DNA of 48,794 bases from Catenulispora sp. (GTDB lineage Bacteria; Actinomycetota; Actinomycetes; Streptomycetales; Catenulisporaceae), in assembly GCA_013362315.1 (NCBI GenBank), contig JABFWL010000198.1:1-48794 (forward strand), written 5' to 3'. Every line of letters begins with the position of its first letter. Positions within the stretch are counted from its first letter, which is position 1. A model generated the notes under the pieces. It searched no databases, was not told the origin of the DNA, and worked only from the letters and a program-made list of their open reading frames with translations. The position numbers and the translations under genes were made by a program. Shown piece after piece: positions 34,619 through 42,784 of the stretch.

Positions 34619-34860
34619 TTCACGAACTCCTCGCAGTGTGGACTGAGTTCTCTCGGTGACTTTACTCGCGAGGTGCCCCCTGGCGGGCCAGTAGCGCGCA
34701 GGTTTTCCTATAACGGGTGAAGGCGTCCCCGCTTGAGACGCTAAGAATCGTCATGCGGCGTGCTGGGGCCATGCTGACAATCCTTGCCTCGGATAGTGGC
34801 GGCCGACAAGTCACTCCCCAGGCTGATTCGCCGCCCGCACACGCGACCTATCGTGAAGCC

Positions 34861-35232
34861 ATGACTGTCGACGACCTGACCCCGCAGGAGATCGCCGCGG
34901 CCCTGGCTGCCCGCCGTGAGCTGGGACCGGACTACGAACGGGAGATCGCCGCCTCGCTGGCGGACCGGATGCAGGCCCGCATCGACGCCGAGGTGGCGGC
35001 GCGCACCGGAGCCGGCGAGAAGTCCGCTCCGAGTCCTCGCCACGACCTGGAGATCGCCGACTCGGTGACGGCCCGCTGGACCGCCCTGGGGTCGCTGGCC
35101 GCCGGGACCATCGTCACCCTGGCCACCAGCGACACCTCCGACCACGGGGCGCTCTCAGCGACCTGGTTCGGGATCATCGTGATCAACGTGGCGGTGAACC
35201 TGGGGCGGCGCCGGCGGCGCGGCCGGTCCTGA
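34861..35232 (+). CDS. Small membrane protein of unknown function
   Basis: A 123-residue protein with a helical, charged N-terminal half (LTPQEIAAALAARRELGPDYEREIAASLADRM) and two hydrophobic segments (ALGSLAAGTIVTLA and TWFGIIVINVAVNL), ending in an Arg-rich tail. I do not recognise the family; many actinomycetes have small proteins of this layout. I chose ATG 34861, where the coding character begins, although the frame opens at 34717. Confidence 0.7.
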   Translation: MTVDDLTPQEIAAALAARRELGPDYEREIAASLADRMQARIDAEVAARTGAGEKSAPSPRHDLEIADSVTARWTALGSLAAGTIVTLATSDTSDHGALSATWFGIIVINVAVNLGRRRRRGRS

Positions 35233-35340
35233 CGCGCGAGGCGCCCACCGGCGATCAGGGCCCGGATTCCCGGCCGGAGGCGAGAACCCGAACCCTGATG
35301 TGCGCCACGGGCTGATGCGCTGATCGAACCGCCGAACCGC

Positions 35341-36516
35341 TCACGCCTCCGGCAGCGGCTGCGGAGCGTCGATCCCGGAGTAGTGCGCCGCCGGACGTAT
35401 GATCTTCGAGTCGCGCGCCTGCTCCAGGATGTTCGCGCACCACCCGATGACGCGAGAGGTGGCGAACGTCGGCGTGAACATCTCGCGCGGCACGCCCGCC
35501 AGCTCCATCACCACGCCCGCGTAGAACTCGACGTTGGTGTACAGCTGCCGCCCCGGCTTGAGCTCGGCCAGGGCCTTGAGCACGTGGCCCTCGACCGCGA
35601 CCGCGAAGTCGACCAGGTCGCCGCCCAGGCGCTGGGCGACGGCGCGCAGCAGCACCGAGCGCGGGTCGTCGGTGCGGTAGACCGGATGGCCGAACCCCAT
35701 GATGCGGGCGCCGGCCTCGACCTGCTCGCGCACCCACTCCTCGGCCTTGTCCGGGGTGCCGATCTCGTCCAGGGTGTCCAGCGCCCGGGACGGCGCGCCG
35801 CCGTGCAGCGGCCCGGACAGCGAGCCCAGCGCGCCGGTGACCGCGGCGGCCAGGTCGGCGCCGGTGGAGGCGATGACGCGGGCGGTGAAGGTGCTGTTGT
35901 TGAACCCGTGGTCCACCGTCGAGATCAGGTACTGCTCGATCGCGCGCGCCTGCTCCGGCGTCGGCTCCTTGCCGGTCAGCATGTAGAGGTAGTTCGCCGC
36001 ATACGACAGGTCGTCGCGCGGTTCGACCGCCTCCCGGCCCTTGCCGAGCCGGTGCACCGCGGTCAGCACCGTCGGTGCCAGGGCGCTGATATAGAGGGCG
36101 TCGCCGCGCCGGGTCTGCTCGTCGATGTCATAAAGCGGACGCATTCCACGCTGCCCGGCCAGCAGCGGCAGTGCCGCGCGCAGGCCGTTCATCGGGTCGC
36201 CGTGCACCGCCTCGGCGATGGCCGGCAGCAGGGCCTTGACCTTCCCCGGCAGGTGCCGCACCGGCACGGTCTCGGCGCGGAACCGCTCGCGTTCGGCGGC
36301 GTCCGGCAGGTGGCCGTCGATCATCAGGACCCAGACGTCCTCCAGGGTCCGCTTCTCGGCCAGTTCCACCGCGTTGTACTGACGGTAGTGATAGAAGCCT
36401 TCCTCACCGCGCACGTCGCCGACCTCGGTGTCGGTGACGATGACGCCGGCCAGACCGCGCGGGACCTGCACGGTGGTGACGCTCCGCGTGGGGCGAGGCT
36501 GCTCGGATCCGAGCAT
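35341..36516 (-). CDS. citA: Citrate synthase/2-methylcitrate synthase family protein
   Basis: A 391-residue short-form citrate synthase. Catalytic His residues are in STVDHGFNNSTF and GFGHPVYRTDDPR, with SGPLHGGAPSRA between them; the catalytic Asp lies near the C-terminus. The start ATG 36516 has a perfect AAGGAGG site. Short actinobacterial forms act as second citrate synthases or methylcitrate synthases; no prpB/prpD gene is adjacent, so the specificity is open. Confidence 0.9.
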   Translation of the reverse strand: MLGSEQPRPTRSVTTVQVPRGLAGVIVTDTEVGDVRGEEGFYHYRQYNAVELAEKRTLEDVWVLMIDGHLPDAAERERFRAETVPVRHLPGKVKALLPAIAEAVHGDPMNGLRAALPLLAGQRGMRPLYDIDEQTRRGDALYISALAPTVLTAVHRLGKGREAVEPRDDLSYAANYLYMLTGKEPTPEQARAIEQYLISTVDHGFNNSTFTARVIASTGADLAAAVTGALGSLSGPLHGGAPSRALDTLDEIGTPDKAEEWVREQVEAGARIMGFGHPVYRTDDPRSVLLRAVAQRLGGDLVDFAVAVEGHVLKALAELKPGRQLYTNVEFYAGVVMELAGVPREMFTPTFATSRVIGWCANILEQARDSKIIRPAAHYSGIDAPQPLPEA

Positions 36517-36629
36517 CGTCGTGCCTCCTTGGGTGATTGTGTCGTCACTCGATCTTCGGCACCGTGCGGGCCGGGCGTCAATCGGCGGGCGCCGTGAGCT
36601 GTGATGATCATGGGGTGTACGCTGGCGCC

Positions 36630-37547
36630 GTGACGGATGTGATCTCCCTCACCGGACTCGTCAAGACCTTCGGGCGCGGCTCGGCCGCGACCCGCGCGCT
36701 GGACGGGCTGGACCTGGTGGTCGCGCCCGGCGAGGTGCACGGCCTGCTCGGCCCGAACGGCGCCGGCAAGTCCACCACTCTCAGGATCCTGCTGAGCCTG
36801 CTGCGCCCGGACGCCGGAGCGGTCCGGCTGTTCGGCCGCGACGCCCGTCGCGACGCGGTGGCGCTGCACCGGCGGCTGGCCTACGTCCCCGGCGATGTGG
36901 CCCTGTGGCCGGACCTGTCCGGCGGCCAGGTACTCGCGATGCTCGCGAAGCTGCGCGGCCACAGCGGGCCGGCCCGCCGGCTGCCGGAGCTGCTGGAGCG
37001 CTTCGACCTCGACCCGGGCAAGAAGGGCCGCGCCTACAGCAAGGGCAACCGGCAGAAGGTGATGCTGGTCGCCGCCTTCGCCTCCGAGGCGGAGCTGCTG
37101 GTGCTGGACGAGCCGACCAGCGGTCTGGACCCCTTGATGGAGGCCGAGTTCCGGGCCTGCCTGGCCGAGGAGAAGGCGCGCGGGCGCACCATCCTGTTGT
37201 CCAGCCACATCCTGTCCGAGGTGGAGGCCGTGTGCGACCGGGTGAGCATCATCCGGCGCGGCCGGGTGGCCGAGTCCGGGACGCTGGCCGAGCTGCGGCA
37301 TCTGACCCGGACGTCGGTGAGCGCGGAGGTCGAGCGGCTGCCGGCGGCCTTCGGCGGCTTCCCCGGGCTGCACGAGGTCCGGGTCACCGACCTGGACGGC
37401 CCGGCCGGGGGAGTGCGGCTGGAGTGCAGCGTCGACACCGACCAGCTGTCTCACCTGATGGTGGCGCTCGGCACCGAGGGCATCAGATCTCTGACAAGCC
37501 GTCCGCCGACGCTGGAGGAGCTGTTCCTGCGGCACTATGCGGCGTGA
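36630..37547 (+). CDS. ABC transporter ATPase without a permease partner
   Basis: A 305-residue ABC-2-exporter-type ATPase. Walker A is GPNGAGKSTT, the signature is the degenerate YSKGNRQKVM, and Walker B is LLVLDEPTSGLDP, with the H-loop in LSSHILSEVE. Close relatives are normally followed by a large antibiotic-exporter-type permease. Here the next gene is the convergent histidine kinase, whose 3' end overlaps this gene by 65 bp, so the permease is missing or elsewhere. GTG 36615 is an alternative in-frame start; neither has a good ribosome binding site. Confidence 0.88.
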   Translation: MTDVISLTGLVKTFGRGSAATRALDGLDLVVAPGEVHGLLGPNGAGKSTTLRILLSLLRPDAGAVRLFGRDARRDAVALHRRLAYVPGDVALWPDLSGGQVLAMLAKLRGHSGPARRLPELLERFDLDPGKKGRAYSKGNRQKVMLVAAFASEAELLVLDEPTSGLDPLMEAEFRACLAEEKARGRTILLSSHILSEVEAVCDRVSIIRRGRVAESGTLAELRHLTRTSVSAEVERLPAAFGGFPGLHEVRVTDLDGPAGGVRLECSVDTDQLSHLMVALGTEGIRSLTSRPPTLEELFLRHYAA

Positions 37548-39177
37548 GCGGGGGTACGAGGGGGAGTACGAGCACGAACACGGTCCGGCCGGGCTCTGAG
37601 GCCACCGCCACCTGACCGCCGTGCGCCTCGGCGATCGCCCGGGTGATGGCCAGGCCGAGTCCGGTGCTGCCGGAGGCGCGCGAACGGTTCGGATCACCGC
37701 GGCTGAACCGGTCGAAGGCGCGCGCCGCCAGCTCCGGGGACAAGCCAGGGCCGGTGTCTTCGATGGTGAGCCGGACCGCGTCGCGGCGCGGCGCTATGCC
37801 GACGGTGATCCGGGTGCCGGCCGGCGTGTGCACGCGAGCGTTGGTGACGAGGTTCGCGACGGCCTGAGCCAGGCGGTGCTGGTCGCCGGGCACCACGACA
37901 GGGTCCTGCGGCAGGTCCAGGCGCCACTCGTGGAGCGTGGAGGACGGCGTGCCTCGGCCATTGCCCTGAGTATCGACATCGGTCTGGGGATCGCTACCGC
38001 TGTGTGTGGCGCTACCGCTCCGGGTATCGCCACCGCCCTCGGTATTGCCAGCACTGTGCGCGCCGCCGTGATCCGCCGCCTGCGCGTCGTCCACGGCGTT
38101 CAGCACCAGGAGCGTCAGATCGACGTCCGCCGCCTGGAGCGGGCGACCGGAATCCAGCCGCGCGAGCAACAGCAGGTCGTCGACGATCGTGCTCATCCGG
38201 CGGGCTTCGGCGTCGATCCGGGTCAGCGCGTGACCCGGATCGCCGCCGCGGCGCAGGGCCAGCTCCGCGTGGCCGCGCACCGAGGCCAGCGGTGTGCGCA
38301 GCTCGTGGCCGGCGTCGGCGGCGAACTCGCGCAGCCGGCGCTCCACGGCCTGGCGGCGGGCCAGCGCGTCGCCGACGTGGCCCAGCATCCGGTTCAAGGA
38401 GGCGCCGACCCGGCCCACCTCGTCCTGCCGGTCGGCGTCGGGCACCCGCACGTCCAGCGCCACCTCGCCGCTGGCCAGCGACAGGGTGCTGACCCGCTCC
38501 GCGGTGGTCGCGACGCGGTCCAGCGGCCGCAGCGCCAGCCGCATCCAGGCCGCGCCGCCGAGGGCCGCCAGCACCACCGCGCCACCGAACAGCGCGAGCT
38601 CGGTCATCGCCAGATCGCGCACCGTGTCCTCGACGTGTTCCAACGGCAGCCCGGTGACCAGGGTGTCGCCGTCCGCGCCGGGGACCGCGCGCAGGCGGTA
38701 CGTCCCCAGGGCCGACAGCCGCACGGTGTGCGCCGAGTCGTCCAGCGGCAGCCCGAGCAGCGCGCGGGAGTCGGCGGCGGACAGGGCGACCGTCGTGCTG
38801 CCGGCGGTCCGCTCGATCACGCCGGCCTGCGTCACCACGCCGCCGGCCGACCGGGCGCCGAAGGTGCCCGGCGCCTGTGCGCGGGTGTCCCCGTCGGCAC
38901 TCCGGGCCAGTCCGTGTTCCAGGCTTTCCGCGTACCGGGGCCCGGCCAACGCCAGCTGCTGGTCCAGACGGTCCACCAGGAAGGTGCGCAGCAGCGCCGC
39001 GGTGGCGAGGCCGACGCCGGCGAAGATCACCGTCAGCAGCACGACCAGGCCGAGCGTCAGCCGGCCGCGCAGAGTGCGCGGCCGCAGACGACGAACCACC
39101 CTCATCGCGCGGACCGCCAATGCGGGCGCCGTTGTTGCCGACACCGCCGCTGCAGGCACCACCGCTGCCGCAGGCAC
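37483..39177 (-). CDS. Two-component sensor histidine kinase
   Basis: A 564-residue membrane kinase. Two transmembrane helices (about 43-68 and 198-218) flank an extracytoplasmic sensor region of 130 residues. A HAMP domain follows, then the HisKA box with phospho-acceptor His291 (AGHELRTPL), and the HATPase domain with N-box (ANLVTNARVHTP) and G-boxes (DTGPGLS, GLGLAI). A 55-residue His/Ser/Gly/Asp-rich insert (about 365-420) with 18-bp repeats separates HisKA from HATPase. It ends 65 bp inside the convergent ABC gene. GTG 39177 is used; ATG 39105 (MRVVRRLRPRTLRGRL) is equally plausible. The cognate regulator lies 13 bp upstream. Confidence 0.9.
   Translation of the reverse strand: MPAAAVVPAAAVSATTAPALAVRAMRVVRRLRPRTLRGRLTLGLVVLLTVIFAGVGLATAALLRTFLVDRLDQQLALAGPRYAESLEHGLARSADGDTRAQAPGTFGARSAGGVVTQAGVIERTAGSTTVALSAADSRALLGLPLDDSAHTVRLSALGTYRLRAVPGADGDTLVTGLPLEHVEDTVRDLAMTELALFGGAVVLAALGGAAWMRLALRPLDRVATTAERVSTLSLASGEVALDVRVPDADRQDEVGRVGASLNRMLGHVGDALARRQAVERRLREFAADAGHELRTPLASVRGHAELALRRGGDPGHALTRIDAEARRMSTIVDDLLLLARLDSGRPLQAADVDLTLLVLNAVDDAQAADHGGAHSAGNTEGGGDTRSGSATHSGSDPQTDVDTQGNGRGTPSSTLHEWRLDLPQDPVVVPGDQHRLAQAVANLVTNARVHTPAGTRITVGIAPRRDAVRLTIEDTGPGLSPELAARAFDRFSRGDPNRSRASGSTGLGLAITRAIAEAHGGQVAVASEPGRTVFVLVLPLVPPLTPHSAAGTAPPASADGLSEI
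37981..38034 (-). repeat. 18-bp degenerate repeats in the histidine kinase insert
   Basis: Three abutting 18-bp units (starting at 37981, 37999 and 38017 on the plus strand, each ending in GCTACC or GCCACC) encode hexapeptides GSDPQT, GSATHS and GGDTRS on the minus strand. A 15-bp variant follows. They build the linker between HisKA and HATPase. Confidence 0.7.
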
Positions 39178-39190
39178 TGCTCCCGCCGCC

Positions 39191-39925
39191 TCACGGCGCC
39201 GCGGCCTTGATCACATACCCCGCCCCGCGCACCGTGTGGATCATCTGCGGCCGGCCGGCGTCGATCTTCTTGCGCAGGTAGCTGATGTAGAGCTCCACCA
39301 CGTGGGCCTGGCCGCCGTAGTCGTAGGACCACACCTCGGTCAGGATCTGCGCCTTGCTCAGCACCTGGCGCGGATGCCGCATCAGGAAGTGCAGGAGCCC
39401 GAACTCCTTCGGGCTCAGCTCGACCGGTTCGCCGCCGCGCGTCACCTCCCGCGCCGCCTCGTCCAGTACGAGGTCGCCGACCACCAGGCAGTCCGGCCCG
39501 GCCGGCCTACCGGCCCGGCCCCGGGCCGTGCGGCGCACCAGGCTGCGCAGCCGCACCACCACCTCGTCCAGGCTGAACGGCTTGGCCACGTAGTCGTCGC
39601 CGCCCGCGGCGATGCCGGCGATCCGGTCCTCCACGGCGTCGCGCGCGGTCAGGAACAGCACCCGCACCTCCGGCCGCGAGGCGTGGATCCGGCGCATCAC
39701 CTCCAGGCCGTCCAGGTCCGGCAGCATCATGTCCAGCACCACCGCGTCCGGCCGGTAGGTCGCCGCCGCCGAGACCGCCTCCCGGCCGTCGTGCGCGCCC
39801 ACCGCCTCCCAGCCCTCGTGCCGCAGCGCGCCGCAGACCACCTCCACCAGGTCCGGTTCGTCGTCGACGACCAGGAAGCGCCATGGTTCGGTCGGGTTCG
39901 GGGAGCTCACAGCCATGGCGGACAT
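39191..39925 (-). CDS. OmpR/PhoB-family response regulator
   Basis: A 244-residue regulator with a receiver domain (phospho-acceptor Asp65 in VVLDMMLPDLDG, conserved Lys in VAKPFS) and a C-terminal winged helix (SPKEFGLLHFLMRHPRQVLSKAQILTEVW...YISYLRKKID). ATG 39925 or 39916 could be the start; neither has a clear ribosome binding site. It precedes the kinase in one operon and diverges from the ferric-reductase-like gene by 92 bp, so it may regulate the flavin electron-transfer module. Confidence 0.92.
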   Translation of the reverse strand: MSAMAVSSPNPTEPWRFLVVDDEPDLVEVVCGALRHEGWEAVGAHDGREAVSAAATYRPDAVVLDMMLPDLDGLEVMRRIHASRPEVRVLFLTARDAVEDRIAGIAAGGDDYVAKPFSLDEVVVRLRSLVRRTARGRAGRPAGPDCLVVGDLVLDEAAREVTRGGEPVELSPKEFGLLHFLMRHPRQVLSKAQILTEVWSYDYGGQAHVVELYISYLRKKIDAGRPQMIHTVRGAGYVIKAAAP

Positions 39926-40017
39926 GGTGCTGGGCTTGCGTGAAGATTGCCTAAGGATTCCCGCCGGAGGGCCGCCGTTCTGAGCAAACTCAAAGGAAGC
40001 GCTGTTTACCTCGGGGC

Positions 40018-41370
40018 ATGAGCACGACCGCACTGCGCCGCGAAGCCGCCCCGAGCGGCGGCAAGGCGTCCCCGCAAGCCGTCCCGCGGCTGGTCCTGGC
40101 CCTGGTGGCGCTGGGCGCCGCCGCGGTGCTGGCGGCGTGGTGGCGCAGCACGAGCAGCGTCACCGGCGCCGCCGGCTGGCTGACCGGCGCCGGCCGCATC
40201 ACCGGCCTGCTGGCCGGCTACCTCGCCCCGATCCTGCTGCTGCTCATGGCCCGGATCCCGGTGCTGGAGCGGCGCGTCGGCGGCGACCGGCTGGCCCGCT
40301 GGCACGCCTTCGGCGGCCGGTACCTGGTGTACCTGGTCACCGCGCACCTGCTCACCATCACCTGGGGCTACGCCCTCACTGACGGCAAGAACCCGGTGGC
40401 CGAGGGTGTCGAGATCGTCTTCCACTACCCGGAGATGATCAAGGGAACGCTCGCCACGCTGCTCATGCTCGGGACCGGTGTGGTCTCGGCGCGCGCCGCG
40501 CGGAAGCGGATGAGCTACGAGACCTGGTACTACCTGCACCTGGCCACGTATCTGGCGATCGCGCTGGCGTTCAGCCACCAGATCGTCAACGGTGCGGAGC
40601 TGTCGGTGCAGCCGGAGCGGACGCTCTGGTGCGCGTACTACGTGCTGGCCGCGGCGGTGCTCGGCTGGTATCGGCTGCTGTTGCCGTATCTGCGGGACCG
40701 GCGGCATCAGCTGCGGGTGCACTCGGTGGTGCCGGAAGGGCCGGGTGTGTATTCGGTGATCCTCCGTGGTGAGCGGTTGGACGAGCTCAAGGCGCAGCCC
40801 GGGCAGTACTTCCGTTTGCAGTTCCAGACGCGCGCATTGCGATGGGCGGCGAACCCCTACTCGTTGTCTGCCGCACCGCATCCGAACTTCCTGCGGTTCA
40901 CCGTCAAGAACCTCGGGGCGCACAGCGCGGCGGTGGCCGGGCTGGAGCCGGGCACGAAGGTGCGGGCCGAGGGTCCGTACGGGGCGTTCACGCACGTGAA
41001 GGCACGTTCGCCGCGAGTGCTGCTGATCGCCGCCGGGGTCGGGATCACGCCGATCCGGGCGCTGTTCGAGACGCTGCCGGGACAGCTGACGCTGGTCTAT
41101 CGGGCCGGGAGCGACGCACAGATCCTGTTCCGGTCGGAGCTGGAGGAGATCGCGGCGCGGCGTGGGGCGCGGCTGGTGTATCTGGTGGGCAGCCGGCGGC
41201 GGCACCGCGACACGCTGACGGCGAAGGGGCTGGCGCGCCTGGTGCCGGGACTGACCGGGCACGACGTGTACTTGTGCGGTCCGGAGCCGATGCAACAGTC
41301 GGTGATCGCGGCTTTGCGGGAGGCGGGGGTGCCCGGTGGGCGGATCCATCACGAATCGTTCGAGTTCTGA
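40018..41370 (+). CDS. Ferric-reductase-like transmembrane NAD(P)H:flavin oxidoreductase
   Basis: A 450-residue membrane flavocytochrome-type protein. The N-terminal half (about 25-225) has six hydrophobic segments of the ferric-reductase-like domain with His residues on helices (RWHAFGGRYLVYLVTAHLLTITWGY; YLHLATYLAIALAFSHQIV) that could bind heme. The C-terminal half is a ferredoxin-reductase module: an FAD motif (NPYSLSAAPHP), an NAD(P) motif (LLIAAGVGITPIRALFE) and a terminal VYLCGPEPMQQ. It probably takes electrons from cytoplasmic NAD(P)H across the membrane to the FMN-protein encoded next. Confidence 0.9.
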   Translation: MSTTALRREAAPSGGKASPQAVPRLVLALVALGAAAVLAAWWRSTSSVTGAAGWLTGAGRITGLLAGYLAPILLLLMARIPVLERRVGGDRLARWHAFGGRYLVYLVTAHLLTITWGYALTDGKNPVAEGVEIVFHYPEMIKGTLATLLMLGTGVVSARAARKRMSYETWYYLHLATYLAIALAFSHQIVNGAELSVQPERTLWCAYYVLAAAVLGWYRLLLPYLRDRRHQLRVHSVVPEGPGVYSVILRGERLDELKAQPGQYFRLQFQTRALRWAANPYSLSAAPHPNFLRFTVKNLGAHSAAVAGLEPGTKVRAEGPYGAFTHVKARSPRVLLIAAGVGITPIRALFETLPGQLTLVYRAGSDAQILFRSELEEIAARRGARLVYLVGSRRRHRDTLTAKGLARLVPGLTGHDVYLCGPEPMQQSVIAALREAGVPGGRIHHESFEF

Positions 41371-41398
41371 GAAGTACGAGTTCTAGAAAGGCCTTTGC

Positions 41399-41920
41399 AT
41401 GCGCCGCGCGATTGTCACCGGTACCGCGACCGTCTCGGGTGTCGTGCTGCTGCTCGGGTTGAAGCCGCACGACGACACGCCGAGCGCCAGCGGGCGCACG
41501 CTGTCCATCAGCTCGTCGGATCAGGGTTCCGCGGCGCCGAGCACCCAGAGCACGCCCAGCACGCCCAGCACGCCCAGCACGCCGAACACGCCGAGTTCGC
41601 CGAACACCGGATCGTCGAGCACCGGCACCACGACCACGACGCGCACCAAGACCGTGACCGGCGACGCCGCGGGCACTCGCTACGGACCGGTGCAGGTCGC
41701 CGTCACCTTCGATGGCAAGAAGATCACGAAGATCGACGTGCTGGAGTACCCGACGGAGAGCGGCCGGGACCGGGAGATCAACTCCTACGCCATTCCTCAA
41801 CTGAACCAGGAGGCGATGGCGGCTCAGAGTGCGAACATCGACGGGGTCTCCGGAGCGACCTACACGGCCGAGGGCTACCAGCAGTCCCTGCAAAGCGCGA
41901 TTGACAAGGCGGGGCAATGA
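41399..41920 (+). CDS. Exported FMN-binding domain protein, flavinylation target
   Basis: A 173-residue protein with an N-terminal hydrophobic anchor (IVTGTATVSGVVLLLGL), a Ser/Thr/Pro linker (about 45-85) built from 9-bp AGCACGCCC repeats (about 41540-41590), and an FMN_bind domain. The ApbE target motif is DGVSGAT (about residue 150), in which the Thr would be linked covalently to FMN. There is no lipobox Cys. The ATG has GAAAGG upstream. The 3' end is duplicated (see 41901-41940). Confidence 0.9.
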   Translation: MRRAIVTGTATVSGVVLLLGLKPHDDTPSASGRTLSISSSDQGSAAPSTQSTPSTPSTPSTPNTPSSPNTGSSSTGTTTTTRTKTVTGDAAGTRYGPVQVAVTFDGKKITKIDVLEYPTESGRDREINSYAIPQLNQEAMAAQSANIDGVSGATYTAEGYQQSLQSAIDKAGQ

Positions 41921-41940
41921 TTGACAAGGCGGGGCAATGA
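41901..41940. repeat. Perfect 20-bp tandem duplication at the FMN-protein/apbE junction
   Basis: Bases 41901-41920 and 41921-41940 are identical. Each copy ends with AATGA, i.e. a stop for the FMN-protein frame (TGA) overlapping a start (ATG) for the apbE frame. The FMN-protein ends in the first copy and apbE starts from the second, so an ancestral ATGA overlap appears to have been split by the duplication. A 7-codon frame from the first ATG (MIDKAGQ) ends in the second copy. Confidence 0.95.
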
Positions 41941-42680
41941 GCGTGCGGCACGTCGAGGCGGTGATGGGCACGGTCTTCTCGATCGTGGCCGACGGCATGG
42001 AAGATGTCGAGGACGGGATCGAGGCGGCGGTGGCCCGGCTGCACGAGATCGACGCCAAGTTCTCCACGTACCGGCCGGAAAGCGTGATCAGCCGGATGGC
42101 GCGCGGGGAACGCGTGACTTACGACGCCGAGGTCGCCGAGGTGCTGGAGCGCTGCGCCGAGGTCGAGGCCGACACCGACGGCGCGTTCAGCGTCCGGCCC
42201 GACGGCCGCCTGGACCCCAGCGGCTGGGTGAAGGGCTGGGCGATCGAGGAGGTGAGCCGCCTGCTGGCGGGGGCCGGCTCCCGGAGCCATCTGGTCGTCG
42301 GGGGAGGGGACGTGCAGGCGCGCGGCGAGGCCGAGGCGGGCCGGCCGTGGACGGTCGGCATCGCCGATCCGCTGCGGCAGGGCCAGTTCGCGGCGCTCGT
42401 GTCCGGAACCGACTTCGCCGTCGCGACGTCAGGGGTCGCCGAACGCGGCGACCACATCTTCGACCCGGCCACCGGCCGCGCCGCGACCGGCTTCGCCTCG
42501 GTCACGCTGATCGGTGAGCGGATCGCGCGCACCGACGCGTACGCGACCGCGGTGTTCGCGATGGGCCCGGACCGCGGCCTGGCGTGGATCGAGGCGCACG
42601 AGGGGTTCGAGGCCTATGCGGTGCTGCCGGGCGGCCAGACCATGGAGACCGGCGGCTTCGCGGAGTATCTGACTGGATGA
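41937..42680 (+). CDS. apbE: FAD:protein FMN transferase ApbE
   Basis: A 247-residue ApbE that transfers FMN from FAD to a Thr of the FMN_bind protein. Segments typical of the family are MGTVFSIVADG at the start, the nucleotide region DGRLDPSGWVKGWAIEEVSRLL, HLVVGGGDVQARG and DFAVATSGVAERGDHIFDPATG with the metal-binding C-terminal Asp/Thr (TDAYATAVFAMG). The ATG at 41937 lies in the second copy of the 20-bp duplication; GGCGGGG upstream serves as a weak ribosome binding site. It lacks a signal peptide; actinobacterial forms without one are known. Confidence 0.93.
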   Translation: MSVRHVEAVMGTVFSIVADGMEDVEDGIEAAVARLHEIDAKFSTYRPESVISRMARGERVTYDAEVAEVLERCAEVEADTDGAFSVRPDGRLDPSGWVKGWAIEEVSRLLAGAGSRSHLVVGGGDVQARGEAEAGRPWTVGIADPLRQGQFAALVSGTDFAVATSGVAERGDHIFDPATGRAATGFASVTLIGERIARTDAYATAVFAMGPDRGLAWIEAHEGFEAYAVLPGGQTMETGGFAEYLTG

Positions 42681-42695
42681 CGGTATGGATTGGCG

Positions 42696-42723
42696 TGTAC
42701 CGGCGCTGAAATGCGCCGGTACA
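42696..42723. terminator. Hairpin terminator after apbE
   Basis: TGTACCGGCGC (42696-42706) and GCGCCGGTACA (42713-42723) form a perfect 11-bp stem with a 6-nt loop, 15 bp after the apbE stop. No T-run follows. It also faces the 3' end of the convergent RIO kinase gene and may end both transcripts. Confidence 0.75.
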
Positions 42724-42762
42724 TACGCTGGTACGCACGCGGGTACACATGCCGGTACATGT
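42715..42762. repeat. 12-bp tandem repeats with GGTAC cores in the apbE-RIO gap
   Basis: Four abutting 12-bp units: GCCGGTACATAC, GCTGGTACGCAC, GCGGGTACACAT and GCCGGTACATGT. The first overlaps the right arm of the terminator hairpin. They are intergenic, not coding. Function unknown. Confidence 0.85.
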
Positions 42763-42784
42763 TGACCCCGCAGTAGCCCGCCGC

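Noticed and set aside
37621-39210. A 529-codon plus-strand frame opposite the histidine kinase
   Set aside because: The translation is Arg/Gln/His-rich with no domain and the minus strand has all kinase motifs.
41921-42517. Gene starting with TTG at 41921 just after the FMN-protein
   Set aside because: It is the wrong frame of apbE, with an Arg/Gly-rich product; the apbE frame has the family motifs.
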